A stretch of DNA of 64,000 bases from Altica lythri (taxonomy: Eukaryota > Arthropoda > Insecta > Coleoptera > Chrysomelidae), in NCBI GenBank assembly GCA_964028335.1, contig OZ034802.1, forward strand, positions 63,335,999 through 63,399,998, given 5' to 3'. The position numbers were made by a program, and so were the translations under genes. Below are positions 1-12,216 of this stretch, in pieces. How positions within the stretch are numbered: position 1 is the stretch's first letter; the number at the start of each line of letters is the position of its first letter. The notes below the pieces were generated by a model. The model did no database searches. It saw only the letters and a list, made by a program, of their open reading frames with translations, and had not been told where the DNA came from.

Positions 1-17
1 AACGCCGACTAAATGGT

Positions 18-125
18 AGGCATCTGTGGCCGATTGGTTAAAGGCATTATTGGCCATCAATATAGATCTCAAATTCGAAACTTACCACATGTCACATTTT
101 TTCAATTTCTCTTCCAATTAATTTT
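18..125 (+). mobile_element. tRNA-derived SINE copy 1
   Basis: A tRNA-like head with an A-box-like stretch (GTGGCCGATTGGTTAAAGGC, 26-45) and a B-box-like AAATTCGAAAC (71-81) is followed by CACATTTTTTCAATTT. The same arrangement recurs at 3955, 25835, 26120 and 46421. Confidence 0.5.
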
Positions 126-130
126 TGTTT

Positions 131-830
131 ATCTTTTTTTTAAATTTCAGAATTCTTCTGAAAAATGTTGAATAAAAAACCCAAAAAATATTCTACTATT
201 TATTGGCAACAAAAACGTTTTAAATTTACAAAAACGTTTTAAATTTTAAATACAATTAATAATACTGTTCATAAAAAATATTTGAAGGTGAAAAATAAAT
301 TTCGATACTATATTTAAGATCTTAAACTACATTTAACTGAAATAAATATTAAATTTATTTTAACTTAATTTAAATTGTAAACGTGTTTTAAGGAACAACA
401 ATTTTAAATTAGCACCCAATCAGCATCTAAATTCAAAAAACCATAACAATACCGAAACTTAATATTTTTATGCAAAATATGAAATATGAAATAAAGTAAA
501 AAACTGAGAAAAAATAATCCATAAAACTACCTAAGCAATGCTTCTCAGTATGTACCAAACTAAATGAAAATAATTAAAATTGTAATTGTATCGAAATAAA
601 CTGTAATATCTTGTTTAAATTGAGAAAGCACAAACTTTTAAACAAACAACTATTTCTCAGTTTATAGTTTTTATGTAGGCAATGCTAAAATCTATTTAAA
701 TAAAGCGACTATAAGTACAAAATACTAAACTAAATGATTAAATAAAATGATAAATGATAAAGTTTCCTAAAGTTACCAACGGGTGATTACACCTGACTAA
801 CACATCAAGACTCTAATAACTATGAAAGAA
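131..830. other. AT-rich 3' flank of CPR-1
   Basis: No reading frame, repeat or RNA gene is recognised. A minus-strand AATAAA at 354-359 is a distant candidate polyadenylation signal. Confidence 0.4.
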
Positions 831-3800
831 TTAATAATGTCCTTGTTCATACTCAGCAGAATCTTCTTCACCGCCAAGTTGATGTTCATCAATATGATGT
901 TCATCAGTTTGATGTTCAGCAGGTTGATGTTCTATCGTTCTTCCTTCTATGTGTTTATTTGGTCCTGATTTGTGAACAACAGCATTAAATCCATTGTGTT
1001 TATCAGCTGTGTAATGAACAGTTCTGACAGAACCATCGGGTTCTACTAACGAATATTGTCCTTTCACTGTATCACCATCTCTGGATTCCTGTTGGGATTT
1101 GATGTCACCAGTGTGGTAGTCGTTTACGCCGTATTTGAACGAGTACTTTGGTGGCGCCTTAAAAAATATTATGTGTTTGATTAATTTTAGAATATATGAT
1201 CTTAATTATGAAAATACTAATATTTTGCTGTTTCTCTATCGATTACCGACACAAAAAAAAGTTTTGTTTATACCGGACGCTACCTATCTACGGGTATGTT
1301 TTTTGACCCCCTGATTACAAATTTTAATTTGGTATGGGTTGTACACCCTTTAGTTTGGAGTAAATTTTTAAAAACCGTAAGAATTAGCGAAAGTTGAAAG
1401 TTTTAGTAGTGAAAAAAGTTGTGGATCGAGGGTAAACATAATTTGTGTGTATTTTGAACCACTCAATAGGGACTAATTTTAATTGGAGTCAGAACATAAG
1501 GTGTTTTATATCTAAGAAAATTGTAAAGAAAGCTAAAAATTGCAAGTAATAAGTACTTTACAAAGTTCAATTTTTAAGAGTTTTTGCAATTTTTTTAGAT
1601 TTAGAACGGCTAATGGTCTAAATACACTTAAAATTAGTTAGCGGTTCATAATACATAAAAAACTGCATAATTTCTTTTTTCTTCATAAACCTTAGTATCT
1701 CCACTGCTGGAGATAGGCCTTTTCAAGATTTTTCCAGAATTCTCTATCCAGTGCTTTTTGTGTCCAGTATCTTCCCGCTTTTGTTTTGATGGCATCGGCC
1801 CATCTCTTTATGTGTCTACTCACATTTCGTTTGTTTTTCTAGGGCCTCCATCCCAGTAGTCTAGATGTCCATCTATAACTATCCATCTTGGCCACGTGTC
1901 CTGCCCATTGTCACTTCAAGCTTAGGTTCATAGGGACATGTCTGTTCGTAAGTATTTAAGATTTTTAAACTCTGATCTATTCTTCGCGGTATTTCTGTTT
2001 TTTAATTTCCTTTCTCGATTTGGAGTTTTGCGCCATAGAATATTCGTCTACCATCTGAATCTCTTTCTCACTGATTGGACATTTTGGTCATAGTCTGCAG
2101 TTCTAAAGGGTCTTCGCTTATTAGAACCACATCGTCTGCAAAGCGTGGTGAAGATATTTGCTGTCAATTCAGATTTCTTTTCTTTCCCAGTTTAGTGTTT
2201 TAAACACGTCTCCTCACGTCAGCGTAAACAATTTTGGTAAGATGGTATCACCTTGTCTTACTCCTTTTTTTACTTTTATCCCATCCGTTTTTAGGTCCTT
2301 ATCTAATTTATTATTACTAATATTTCGTATATTAACTTGATGAGTAATGTATATCTTAAGTATATCCTGGTGTTCTCTAAGGAATGCATACTGGCCTAAT
2401 GTTTCACTGAGTCGAAAGTTTTCTTGTAATCGACAAATAGTAAGTGAATAATAATGTTATGTTCGTTTTTTTTTATTATTATTAATAAGATATCCAATTG
2501 TTGTTAACTCTTACAGTTTGTTTTAATCTACTTGAAATTTAAGATGTACGCCCAAATTTGACTTAAAATTCGTATTCAGACTAAACGATATGGTCATCCT
2601 TGACCAAACAGTTAGGTATAGTCAGCTATAGCTAAGCTCGAGTCCTATGATATTTTATAAAATTTCTCTTGTTTATCTTTTAAATTTTAAAAATTTCATA
2701 AGAGATGTCTTAAATCAAAACGTTTCTTTAGACAAAATATTGTAAACCAAAATATTTTCTAATTTATGTCACTTTTAAATCGGTATTTAACACTTAATTA
2801 AAAGTTAACGCATCGTTAAATCTCAAGATTTGAAGGTTTATAAATATATATAATTTATTTAATCCAATTAGTAAAGTGAAATTAAGACAATAACCGTCTG
2901 TTGCAAAATTAAATTCGTTCGAAGAAAGTGAATTTGGAATAAAATCAGAGATAACATTTGCTGAACGGAACACCAACAGAGAAAACACTGATCATTCAGC
3001 ATATGTTATTATTGTTAAATAGAAATACTGCAAAATTTTTCTACACTTTTACTTTTCACATAGGTACTCAAGTATAAAGAATTATGTATAACAGCAGGAG
3101 GAGTTTTTTAAAACAACATTGTTACTTAAATTTTTAAACATATGCCGAGTAATATGTATTTAATTTAACATCTGCAAGATGCCAAGAGTTTTTTTTTTAT
3201 CCTTATCTTTTACATAGATGTAACTTTCATTTATAAAGGGTAAAAATTATTCACGATAGACTTTACTTACATAGTAATCAATATGTTCTTCTTTATGATT
3301 ATGTAAATCATATCCTCTTGCAGGAACATGACTTTGTAATACCGGCACTGCTTCATGGTGAGAGTCATCCACAGATTCTTCTTCTAAACCATATTGCTGA
3401 GCGTATTCGGCACCATTGTTGTGATCTTCAGCTTGATGATGTTGGTACACTATCCTCGAGTAGACTAAGATAGATAGTTCCAAGAATACTAAAGAGATAA
3501 AGGTTGCCTAAAACCAAAATAGTTTTTTATTTCTCACAGATCACCCAAGTTATTCGTGTTCAGCCAGCCCAAAAACTTTCCAAATTTGTTTAAATTACGA
3601 AAAGATTTTGCATAAAACTCCACATTGAGGCGTTAAAAACACCCTTTTATGGCACCTTGTTCTGCGCGTGCCATAAAATATTCGTTTCAAGCGGACTCAA
3701 AAACCCCCGAGTAACGTCTATGGGTCTAATATTTGTTAGACTTTTTAAATACTTTAGAGGAAGACATTCATAACACAGTTTTTGTGCATCAAGTTCTCTT

Positions 3801-6800
3801 TAGGCCTTCATAAAACTTATATTTATGTTTGGTGACCTCAAAAACCCCTGAGTAACAAATTTTCTTAATCAATAAAATTCTAGAAGAATACGTTGATAAT
3901 AACCTTTTTTGGAAATCAATTATTACCTATGCATATTGTCATATTCGTGTTTAAAAAAAATTGAAAAAATGTCGCACTGGAACTCGCAACCTTCAGCTCT
4001 ACGCGCTGACGCTCTAACAACTAAGCTATAGGTGCCTAGCCATCATATCGCCAAACGAACCGAGTCACATAAAATCCGATTTTCCGTTCAAAAAATCAAT
4101 AAGAAGGCATATTTTTGTACTTGATTTCGTCGAAAGCTATACAAGCTATTAGAAATAAACAAATGTAAAATTTGTATTAGAAATAAAACCTATTGATTAA
4201 GTTTAAATCAAAAACTAACTAAAAGAATAATAAATCAGTTGTAGAAGAAAAGCAGTTTAACTCTTACAATAACAAAAAATTAGGTAGGATAAGAATTAGT
4301 TATAGAAAAAATTTATAAATTCGCAAAAATAATATTTTAGGGTAGAATCAAATAAAGAAAATTTATGATTCAATAACAAACACCGGATATCAACTCATCA
4401 AGAATAACTAAGGCTACAGCCACATGGACCAGATTTCACTCAGCGTTTCGGCATTAAAACAACCAAAAAAATAATCCACATTGTTGCCAGTTCGGCTGGC
4501 CAAACATGGCGGAAAAACCTACTCAAAAAGTCGAAAATGTTCAAGGTCTCTCGCTCACGAATATGACTGGTTCCATTTTCAAACTATTTTTTACTTTGTC
4601 TTAGTTGCCACATGGGTTAAAAATTACGCAGTGTGACTTTGGTTACATTAATCATATAAATGCAATCTCTTTTTATATTTTGTTTGGATCCAAAATCACC
4701 ATTGGTTTTTGATAAACGCAGTTCTAAAGAAGAAATGGATATCCTGTAGTATTAAAAAAACTTTAAAAGGTTTTTTTTAATGTTATGCAGAAGTACGTGT
4801 TTTCCCTTTGATAGTCGATCAAAGCATTTTTTATGTAGGTTACAACGACGATAAACGACAACCGTGACACAAAGTGCATTAAGTGCGTGTTTATTAACAT
4901 TAATTTAGTTTATTTTTGTTAAGGCTCAACTTTTCGGCACGCGAAAATCTGAAAATCAAGAAGGGATGAACTGCTGGTGTTGCCTATTATTTTTATAATT
5001 ACGGGAATTAATCCCGCCTATGTGACCCTAGCCTAACACGTAAAGAACACGATAAGAACTACAAAAAAATCGTTACTGTAAATTTTTATGCACTAGGCAA
5101 CAAAATCAGTAACTCAATATAAATTCTGTTACATAATTTTATGCGAAATACTTAAATTAAATTAATGAACTGCAATACGGAAATTGAAAGATTTTATAGC
5201 CTTATACCTAATAAGGAAAGTTATTATATACAATTTTGCTATTTTAAGCTTTCAGTAATAGCGTGTTGATGAAGTACTTAGTTTAAGTTTAAGTTTTAAC
5301 TAATAAATAAATTTTCACGAAATCCTCATCACGTAAAATTGTTCTCTACACATGACTGAACGGTTTCCAAGTAAAGATAGATAATTTTTTCAGTTCGTAT
5401 CATTTGTAGGTCAATAGTCAATCAATGATGTATCTATTATCTGTTTGAATTTACATTTTGCTTCTTTTTAACTATCATTGGAATTCTCAGGATGATACAA
5501 ATACACTTTCATTAATTATAAGGTTGAATACTTATTACTGATTGTGTAATTTTACTCTCGTTTGTAATCGGTACCATCTGCTGTAAAACGTTAAAAGAAA
5601 AATTGCACTCAACTGTAAAGATAATCAAAAACACTAGAATTTTAAAAATGAATTTTAATGAAAACAAAGAAATAAGTGGTGCATGTTATTTTATAACCCA
5701 TCACTGGCACTTTTTCGCTTATGGATAAATATAAACAAATGTTTTTTATTATATTTTAGTTAAAACATCCATTTTATATTAAAAAAAATGGTGTTTGTTA
5801 ACTATATTTTATATAATTTACTTTTAAGTTTATATCAAGCAAAAAGCTTATTTTCAACTATTAATTTTATTGGGATAATCAATATACTTATTTATAGTAC
5901 CAACTGTCAGGAGTGAATCAATTGCTCTAAACCAAATTTGTAAATAAATTGCATTCATTTTGTTAAACCTGGCTTAAAATTTTGTTATTTTTTCATCCCA
6001 ACAAATCTTAAAATGGATTCGAATCATACAGCAAGTTTTAGTCAGATCATTCTATTTCTTTGTGTTTAAATCGAGAAAGAAACATGAACGAAAAAGAATT
6101 TTGTGTGTTGATTAAACATTATTTTAAGAAAGAATAAACGCATCAGGCCTATCAGGAGACTAAAGAGAAGCGTAATAAATATTGGTTTCTCTGCACCTCC
6201 GATTAGCACAGTTTCTAGTGGTTTCAAGATTTTCGGAGTGGTCATTGGGCAAGTGATGCTGAACCTCCTATGTTGAGGTTAATCCCGCAAAACTAATTAA
6301 TAAAATCCATGATATAGTGAAGGATGACAAAAAAGTGCCTGAGAATGGTAGTGCTTTGGGTATCGATAAACACATAACATTTAAACATGAAAAAGGTTAT
6401 CGGCAAGATTGAGCCAAGATTGCTTAAGCTTGATCAAATAAAAAATCGCGTGAAGTATTGTAAGGAAGGTTTAATTTTAACCTGAAGGACTTTAAGATTC
6501 GTTTCGTCAATGTAGATGAAAGATGGATACATCACTACCACTCCTGAGATCAAAAAACAATTTAGACAAGGGTTACATGCGCCAAAAAAGAAGAAGCAAT
6601 CGAAAAGATTATGATGACTGTCTAGTGGAACTAGCAAGAATCTGCAATTTTTTAGCGTCGTTCCAGCCTTGTAGAAGAAACATTAAAACACACCTGCTCT
6701 ACAGCCCAAACAATCAGGTATAGATAGATCAATTGGTTTAAACTAAAATTGTGGATCTATTGCATTCATTTTGTTGAAATAGATATAAAATTTTAAAAAC

Positions 6801-9800
6801 ATTGTTTTTTTAATTTTCATGCGAGAACACGGAAAACGGATCCGAAACATAGTTCTTTAAGGTATAAACTAAAGTTGTGGATCGAATGCACTTATTATGT
6901 CGAAATCATATTAAAATTTAAAACCAAAAACCTGAAACGAGTCCAAACCATACTTTTTTATAACTAGTCCGAACTTAGGTGTGACTCAATTGCTCTAATC
7001 AAAAATTGTGGTTTGATTGTATTTATTTGGTTGTATTGAATTAACAATAAAACAATAAAAACAGTCCGAATCATACATCTTCATAATCCAAACAATCGAG
7101 TGTTAACTAATTGCTCTAAACTAAAAATTCGAATCGATTGCATTTATTTTGTTAAAATAAAAATAATAATAGTTTAAAAAAATTAAATAATTAAGATAAT
7201 TTTCTTTAAAACTTAAGTATTATTCGGAATTTTTTTTTTTTTACAAAGTAGACAAACACATTTAAACATCCTGTAAAAAAATGAGAAAATATTTTGTAAT
7301 ACAAAAACTCCACAAAAGTTGTCCTATAAATCAAAAATTAAAATATTATTTTTAAACAATACTAGGTAGAATACTTTAATTTAAAATAAATTTTGTTTTT
7401 TTATTGGACAAAAAGTTGTTTAATATGATTTATGTTAAATCACGATCTCTACAAGTCTGTATGCACTTTTTCTGGAGTACTTGATTCAGACTGCATTTTT
7501 AACACGCTTTTATTAACTTCACTTGTATTTTGCTTAATTTTTGTAAATACAAAAATAACCCCCGAGAAGCGTACAAAAGTAATATAGATTTTGGCTAAAA
7601 TTTTGCTCCTTACTGGCAGACAGAATCGGTTTAAAAAGACGACAGATTTTAAATAACTATAGTTTAAGAAAACAAGCTAAACATAGTTAAAAAAAAATAA
7701 CAAAAGACGCTATTAAATTACATCAAAGTAAAAACTCTCATTTATTAATAAAAATATACTTAAAAGTGTTAATTTCTAAACTTGAAATTTTTTAAATACA
7801 AAAATAATATGTCAGTGCAAGACTTAACTTCTACTGGCACTCTCCGTATTCTATATCTATTTTTTAACAGGTTTTTATTAGCTTGACTTGTATGTTTGTT
7901 TGTTTGTTTGTTTGTGGATATCTAACTTGCCGCTGGACTGTGATTATTACCACTAGATGTCGCCACTGAAAATTTTTATTCAGTAAGAATTTAGCGTTAG
8001 CAAACGCCTGATTAAAATTTTATCAGAAATTACTTGTAACTGCTGTATTTCCTGAAATTTCTTCATAAGAAAAAAAGAAAACTGGTATTTTTGGAACTTC
8101 TGCCTTTGAAAAAAAAAGTAACACTTGTGTAAAATGAAAAAGTTTCGCCATCTATCAGAAAAGCATCAGTTATAAAAATATATATGATGAATTCTTTTTA
8201 ATTAATAAACACGCTTTTATTAGCTTCACTTGTTTGTTAGTCAGAAGGTAATACCACGAGTCCTTAAAATTTTATCGATAAATTTTTAGTTTCCACGATA
8301 ACTTTTTTATTTGGCAAAAATACGAAAAACTGAAACTGAAATGTGATGAAATCACGAGTCCGTAGGACGAGTGATTTTATCATATTCAGTTTGTTTGAGT
8401 AGTTTTGCCTAAAATAAAAAAGTTTCAGTCTGGAAAATAAAAATTTATCTAGTAAAATATTACAGGACGAGTGATATTTGAGAAGATTATTTTTTGAACC
8501 ATTCTGTACAAAAACTACTTTATTTAAAAAACTTCCTAGAACAAATTATATTTCATAATTAACACAGACGAAATGCCGTTACCCCTCCCTATTAACTTAT
8601 CCTGTACACTAGATAGTATTGACAGTTGCCAGTTGTCGTGAAAACAGGGTTATAATTTGAATAAATATTTATTTTTATACCTATTTATACAATTATATTA
8701 TTGAAGAAAAAATTACCAAAATAAAAATTATTAGGTATATCTATTTAAAGTTTACCTACAAGACCACATTTGCCTGTAGGCATATAAAAGTTTTAAATGC
8801 ATGCAGAACCAGGAAGCAGGTTAGTTTTAAAGTACCTACATATTTGATTTTTCATTATCGTTTAGATGAATTGAATTGTAATAATAATAATAACAAAATA
8901 TATTTCAGAATATTTAGATAATATAAATGAATGTTGATTTATAGTAAGGTACTTATAAACAAGAAAATTGATTGTTCAATATTGTTATTGAATTTTTGAC
9001 AGTTCTATAATTTTATCAATACTAGTAAAACCACTAGTGGTTTTATCAATATAAACCGAAATGATTGGCTAGATTTAGCATAAAACATTGAAGATTAAGC
9101 GTTTTCATTGGACGAAATCACAAAATTGTGATATTTTGACAGTTTATAGTTAAAAAAAACAAAAAACACGCTCTTAACGTACAACGAACTAAAAAGTTAA
9201 AAATAAACTTAAAACAATAATGAACAAAAAATTACCACCATTATTGTAACAAAACCGTAGGGTGATTTAAGAAAAAAATAACATAATGTGTCAAAGTTTT
9301 TTTTTAATAATAATCGTATTTTTCGTTCCATATTGTTTTAAGTTTATTTATAACTTTTTACTTTGATAAGCTTTAAAAGCATGCTTTCTAGTTTTTTTAA
9401 ACTACATTTATTTTCTTGTTCCTCAGCTTTTTGTTTAACGTATTCAATATTGTAGAAAATAATAATTTTCACTTTCATTCTTTAACTTCATTAATAATTA
9501 TTAAAAAAAAAACTAATAAATTTCTATAAATTTTTATTGGTGAGTTTCTATCTAAATTTTTTCGTAAAAAAGAGTCATAATTACTTATTTAGTGCCACAA
9601 AAGCTGTTGGACGATCTGTTAAAATAATTAGACGAAAACAATATATTTAGAAATTACTTTTGTATTAATAATGAAGAAGCGGACTTTCAAAGTTTAAATC
9701 TTAAAATTCTAAAATCATTCTTCTGTTACTTTTTTTGTTAATTTATCAATTTATCAACAAATATATAAACTATCTAAGTATATACGAAATGTCGTACTTA

Positions 9801-9926
9801 ATTCGATTATCGCAAATATACTAAAATTATAAAAGAAAAGAAAATTTGTATAATTTTTTTAGGTACCCACTTTAAAAATTTATTTTTTTGTTAATATTAA
9901 AAATTACTTACTTTTAAAAAACTCAT
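831..9926 (-). CDS. Cuticular protein, CPR family RR-2 type (CPR-1), 3 exons
   Basis: Secreted structural protein expected to bind chitin in the cuticle. Coding exons on the minus strand are 9926-9912 (MSFLK), 3507-3271 and 1157-831, all joined in phase 0, giving 192 residues. Exon 1 ends at a perfect GTAAGT donor; exon 2 follows TTTTAG and continues the signal peptide (ATFISLVFLELSILVYS). Exon 2 then carries a His/Glu/Gln-rich spacer ending HIDYY before another GTAAGT donor. Exon 3 holds the RR-2 core, from PPKYSFKYGVNDYHTGD through YSLVEPDGSVRTVHYTAD to GFNAVVHKSG, then a His/Glu-rich tail ending at TAA 831-833. The joined HIDYY-APPKY boundary is typical of RR-2 proteins. Exons 2 and 3 are secure; exon 1 is the best of several candidates because only it gives phase 0, a signal peptide start and an upstream TATA box. 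Intron 1 (6.4 kb) and intron 2 (2.1 kb) are full of repeats. Confidence 0.85.
1690..2480 (-). mobile_element. RTE-like non-LTR retrotransposon, 3' part, degenerate
   Basis: Minus-strand frames, broken by stops and shifts, read QGDTILPKLF, then FADDVVLISEDP (reverse transcriptase active-site box), then WAGHVAKMDSYRW and RWADAIKTKAGRYWTQ. This order is the C-terminal half of RTE-type reverse transcriptases. It lies in intron 2 of CPR-1 and is 5' truncated. Confidence 0.7.
2481..3270. other. AT-rich intron sequence of CPR-1
   Basis: The rest of intron 2. A short palindromic motif around 2655-2715 (AAATTTCTCTTG and CATAAGAGATG) is reminiscent of 47580-47605, but no element could be defined. Confidence 0.3.
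3955..4045 (-). mobile_element. tRNA-derived SINE copy 2
   Basis: The minus strand reads an A-box (TAGCTTAGTTGTTAGAGC) and a B-box-like GGTTGCGAGTTCC, then GCGACATTTTTTCAATTT. The cloverleaf is not intact, so this is not a functional tRNA. Confidence 0.55.
4046..5900. other. Intron 1 of CPR-1, no recognisable gene
   Basis: AT-rich sequence with a somewhat GC-richer block at 4430-5030. No coding frame, transposon ORF or clear repeat is seen. Confidence 0.3.
5905..7180 (+). repeat. Minisatellite, about 125-bp unit, interrupted by a mariner
   Basis: At least five diverged units carry the pattern ATTGCTCTAAACTAAAA, a TGGATCGATTGCATT-like stretch and TTTTGTTGAAAT. They lie near 5913, 6722, 6853, 6979 and 7099. 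The first unit is separated from the rest by the mariner remnant at 6060-6715. Confidence 0.6.
6060..6715 (+). mobile_element. Mariner-like transposase remnant
   Basis: Frames read NEKEFCVLIKHYF near the N-terminus. After a gap come KIEPRLLKLDQIKNRVKYC and then VDERWIHHYTPEIKKQF, the first catalytic Asp region. Many stops and shifts are present and the C-terminal half is missing. Confidence 0.65.
7181..8250. other. Intron 1 of CPR-1: AT-rich with a short dispersed motif
   Basis: The phrase CTTTTATTAGCTTCACTTGT, or close variants, occurs near 7508, 7872 and 8212. It probably marks dispersed repeat ends. A (TTTG)n microsatellite lies at 7894-7915. No gene is seen. Confidence 0.35.
7894..7915 (+). 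repeat. (TTTG)n microsatellite
   Basis: About five tandem TTTG units. Confidence 0.8.
8251..8477. mobile_element. Foldback/MITE element with arms of about 105 bp
   Basis: The whole 227 bp folds on itself. The left arm begins ATACCACGAGTCC and its reverse complement closes at GGACGAGTGATAT. The arms continue to a central hairpin at about 8353-8375 (CGAGTCC GTA GGACGAG). Its coding capacity is nil. Confidence 0.65.
8478..9905. other. Intron 1 of CPR-1, AT-rich
   Basis: No gene is seen. A perfect 18-bp palindrome AAAACCACTAGTGGTTTT lies at 9027-9044, with direct copies of TTTTGACAGTT near 8994 and 9132; these may be ends of a decayed element. Confidence 0.3.
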
Positions 9927-9991
9927 CCTTAAAAAGTAGTATAACACACAGCCACTAATTGCAAAGTGTGTTTAGGAGAAATTGTACATCA

Positions 9992-9997
9992 TTTATA
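9992..9997 (-). promoter_or_regulatory. TATA box of CPR-1
   Basis: The minus strand reads GCATATAAATG here, 66 bases upstream of the proposed ATG at 9926. The spacing suits a short 5' UTR as in other cuticle genes. No perfect initiator was found about 30 bases downstream, so this depends on the exon 1 choice. Confidence 0.4.
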
Positions 9998-10618
9998 TGC
10001 TTTCTTCTCTCTCCTCGAGTTAAGATGTGCCTTATGCATTTTATTTGTAATAGAAAGAGACGAAAGTAGGTTATTGAAGAGATTTTCTATACACTCCAAT
10101 TTATTTTTACATACTGTTAAATATGTGCGTTATACAGGTGATGACTTAATACTTGATATTGTTATTAATGTTATTATATATGTATAATTAGTAAAATGTG
10201 TTGAAATCTGTGGGAATATTAATTTTTCCTGTTGTTTATTGACTGAAAAAAAAATTATTTATTGGTTTAAAGAGAAAATTAAACCCGTTATTTGAAATTT
10301 AAGCTATGGATATATATTGTTATGGAAATACTTTTCTCTTGATTTTGGTTAGGGTCTACTTTGTTTTTGTTTCCAATTCCTCCATATATTTTTTTTATAA
10401 ATTTTATTTTCTTCTATTTATTTAAGTTTTTATTTATTTAAATTATTAATGTTTTATGTTGTAACTTTAACTTCAAATACATTTACAAATAAAATTGATC
10501 CGCAAAGAACGTTCCTATAAAAAAATGTTTCAAAAAAATACAAAATAAATTAATTTATGATAAAAATTTATTTTGATAAATTACAAATTTAGTCGAGATT
10601 TCATAAGTTGCTTATGAA

Positions 10619-11540
10619 TTGTTTCCTTGCAAAGGTGTTTTAAAAAATTCTTCTAACATGTCTCCAAGTCATTTGGCCGAAAACGAAATTTTGAGGGCTG
10701 TGGGGATGGTTGAGGCAGGAATGCGCCAAATTGATATGGCAAACGCTATAGAAACCACTAAGAACGTTATTTCACGCCTCTGGACTCGTTATCGTAAAAC
10801 GGTAAGCGATCGGGAAAGGCATTTGGGACGATTAAGGATCAGAGCACCTCAAATGTACCGATACGTTCAGTTAGAAGCGCAAAGAAATCGCACATTGACG
10901 CCACGGCAATTAATTAATCATGTCCGTGTAGCTCATAATGTGACTGTGTCCAGACTTACCATCTACAGAAGGTTGAGAAAAAGTAAGACCATGGAGATGT
11001 CAATCTTTAAACCGAAGGAGTCGCGCCAATGAACCACGATCGGCATGGGCCCAAAAACATGTAATAAGGGAGCAAAACCAATGGCAAAATATTCTTTTCG
11101 CCAATGATTCTCGGTTTGGTTTGTATACAGATTCTCGAAGGATACGCGTATGGAGAAAACCTAGCGCAAGAAATTGAATGCAGCATACAAAAATTGTTCA
11201 CATTTACAGAGGAGGCACAATTATGGTATGGGCAGGAATTTCTCGTTCTGCTGGATCGTTTTTTATCATCAGAACGCTGTGTTGCAAATGTTCTAGAACC
11301 TATGGTTGTTCCATACGGAAAAGTATTGGTCTTGATTTTATCTTGATGCAAGACAATGCTACTCCACATAAATCCAGAGTGACAATAAATTTTTTGAAAG
11401 AGCTTAATATTCCAGTTTTTCCCTGGCCAGCTTAATCGCCCAACCTCAATCCTATTTAGCATGCGTGTGATATGCTTTAGAAAAGAGCTGTATGGCGAAA
11501 GACGCTCTAAATGAACGAGGATGCCACGTACCTTATTAAA
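10619..11540 (+). pseudogene. Tc1-like transposase, degenerate
   Basis: From 10658, MSPSHLAENEILRAVGMVEA begins a helix-turn-helix domain that runs through LTPRQLINHVRVAHNVTVS to about 10980. After a stop and shifts come WQNILFANDSRFGLY (first catalytic Asp region), TIMVWAGISR, LMQDNATPHKS (second Asp) and PNLNPI. This order matches Tc1-type DDE transposases. At least three frame breaks mean it cannot encode a whole enzyme. Confidence 0.75.
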
Positions 11541-11599
11541 ATATTTTTTCTTTGTTCCATTGTCAATTTTGAGCATGTTTGTATATAATAGCTATGGGT

Positions 11600-12095
11600 A
11601 GATGGGTTTCTTCTTTCCTCCTAAATTTTATCTTATTTTATATGTCACTGCATCCTTTCCTGCTCTCCAGATATGTACCAGCGATCTAACTCTATACTGT
11701 TTTATTTTGGACCCAATGTCGTTTTTTAATCCTTGCATAATTTCTGCATTTGTTCTTCTTCTATTCACGTTTGGTGCCGTTTGAATTGGTCCTAGTCCTC
11801 ATAATTTTTCTTGCCGCTATCTGTAAATCTTCGTCGTCTTTTTTAACCACAGTCATTGTCTCAACTTAATTCAGTAGTATTGGCCTGGTAATTGTATACT
11901 ATACATTCATTTAAGTTTTCTTTAACATTTTACTTTTGATTAGTTTTTTATTGGCGAAATATGCCTTGTTTGCTGCAATTTGTTACTTTTTTCTTTCTGG
12001 TTTCGTTTCTCCGGTTTTGTTTATTGTCACTTCGAGGTATTTAAAGTATTTCACTTTTTTGAACTCTTCTTCTTATTTCCTGTTTTAATTTTTTG
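11600..12095 (-). mobile_element. Non-LTR retrotransposon fragment (reverse transcriptase C-terminus)
   Basis: Minus-strand frames read VKYFKYLEVTINKTGE, AANKAYFANKKLIKSKML, TVVKKDDEDLQ, then RRTNAEIMQGLKNDIGSKIK and a WRAGKDAVTYKI-like end. This is the post-catalytic region of a LINE reverse transcriptase. It is shifted and stop-ridden. Confidence 0.6.
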
Positions 12096-12216
12096 TACAG
12101 CAATGGGTATAGATATTTGATAAATCTGTCAAGATATAAAATTGTCATATCATGTAAACCCAATCTGTCCAAAATTAATAAGCGCCTTCCAAAAATTGGA
12201 TTTTAAATGTAAATTG

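Noticed and set aside
3955..4045. Functional tRNA gene
   Set aside because: A and B boxes are present but the cloverleaf is degraded and the same head-plus-tail recurs as a SINE.
4425..4465. Minus-strand CGAAACGC, as in hammerhead 3' cores
   Set aside because: No CTGATGA-type core upstream.
8340..8390. GAGTCC-GTA-GGACGAG resembles hammerhead stem II
   Set aside because: No CTGANGA before it and no GAAA after it; it is simply the apex of the foldback at 8251-8477.
11007..11576. 189-codon minus-strand open frame
   Set aside because: It is antisense to the decayed Tc1 transposase and shows no domain of its own.
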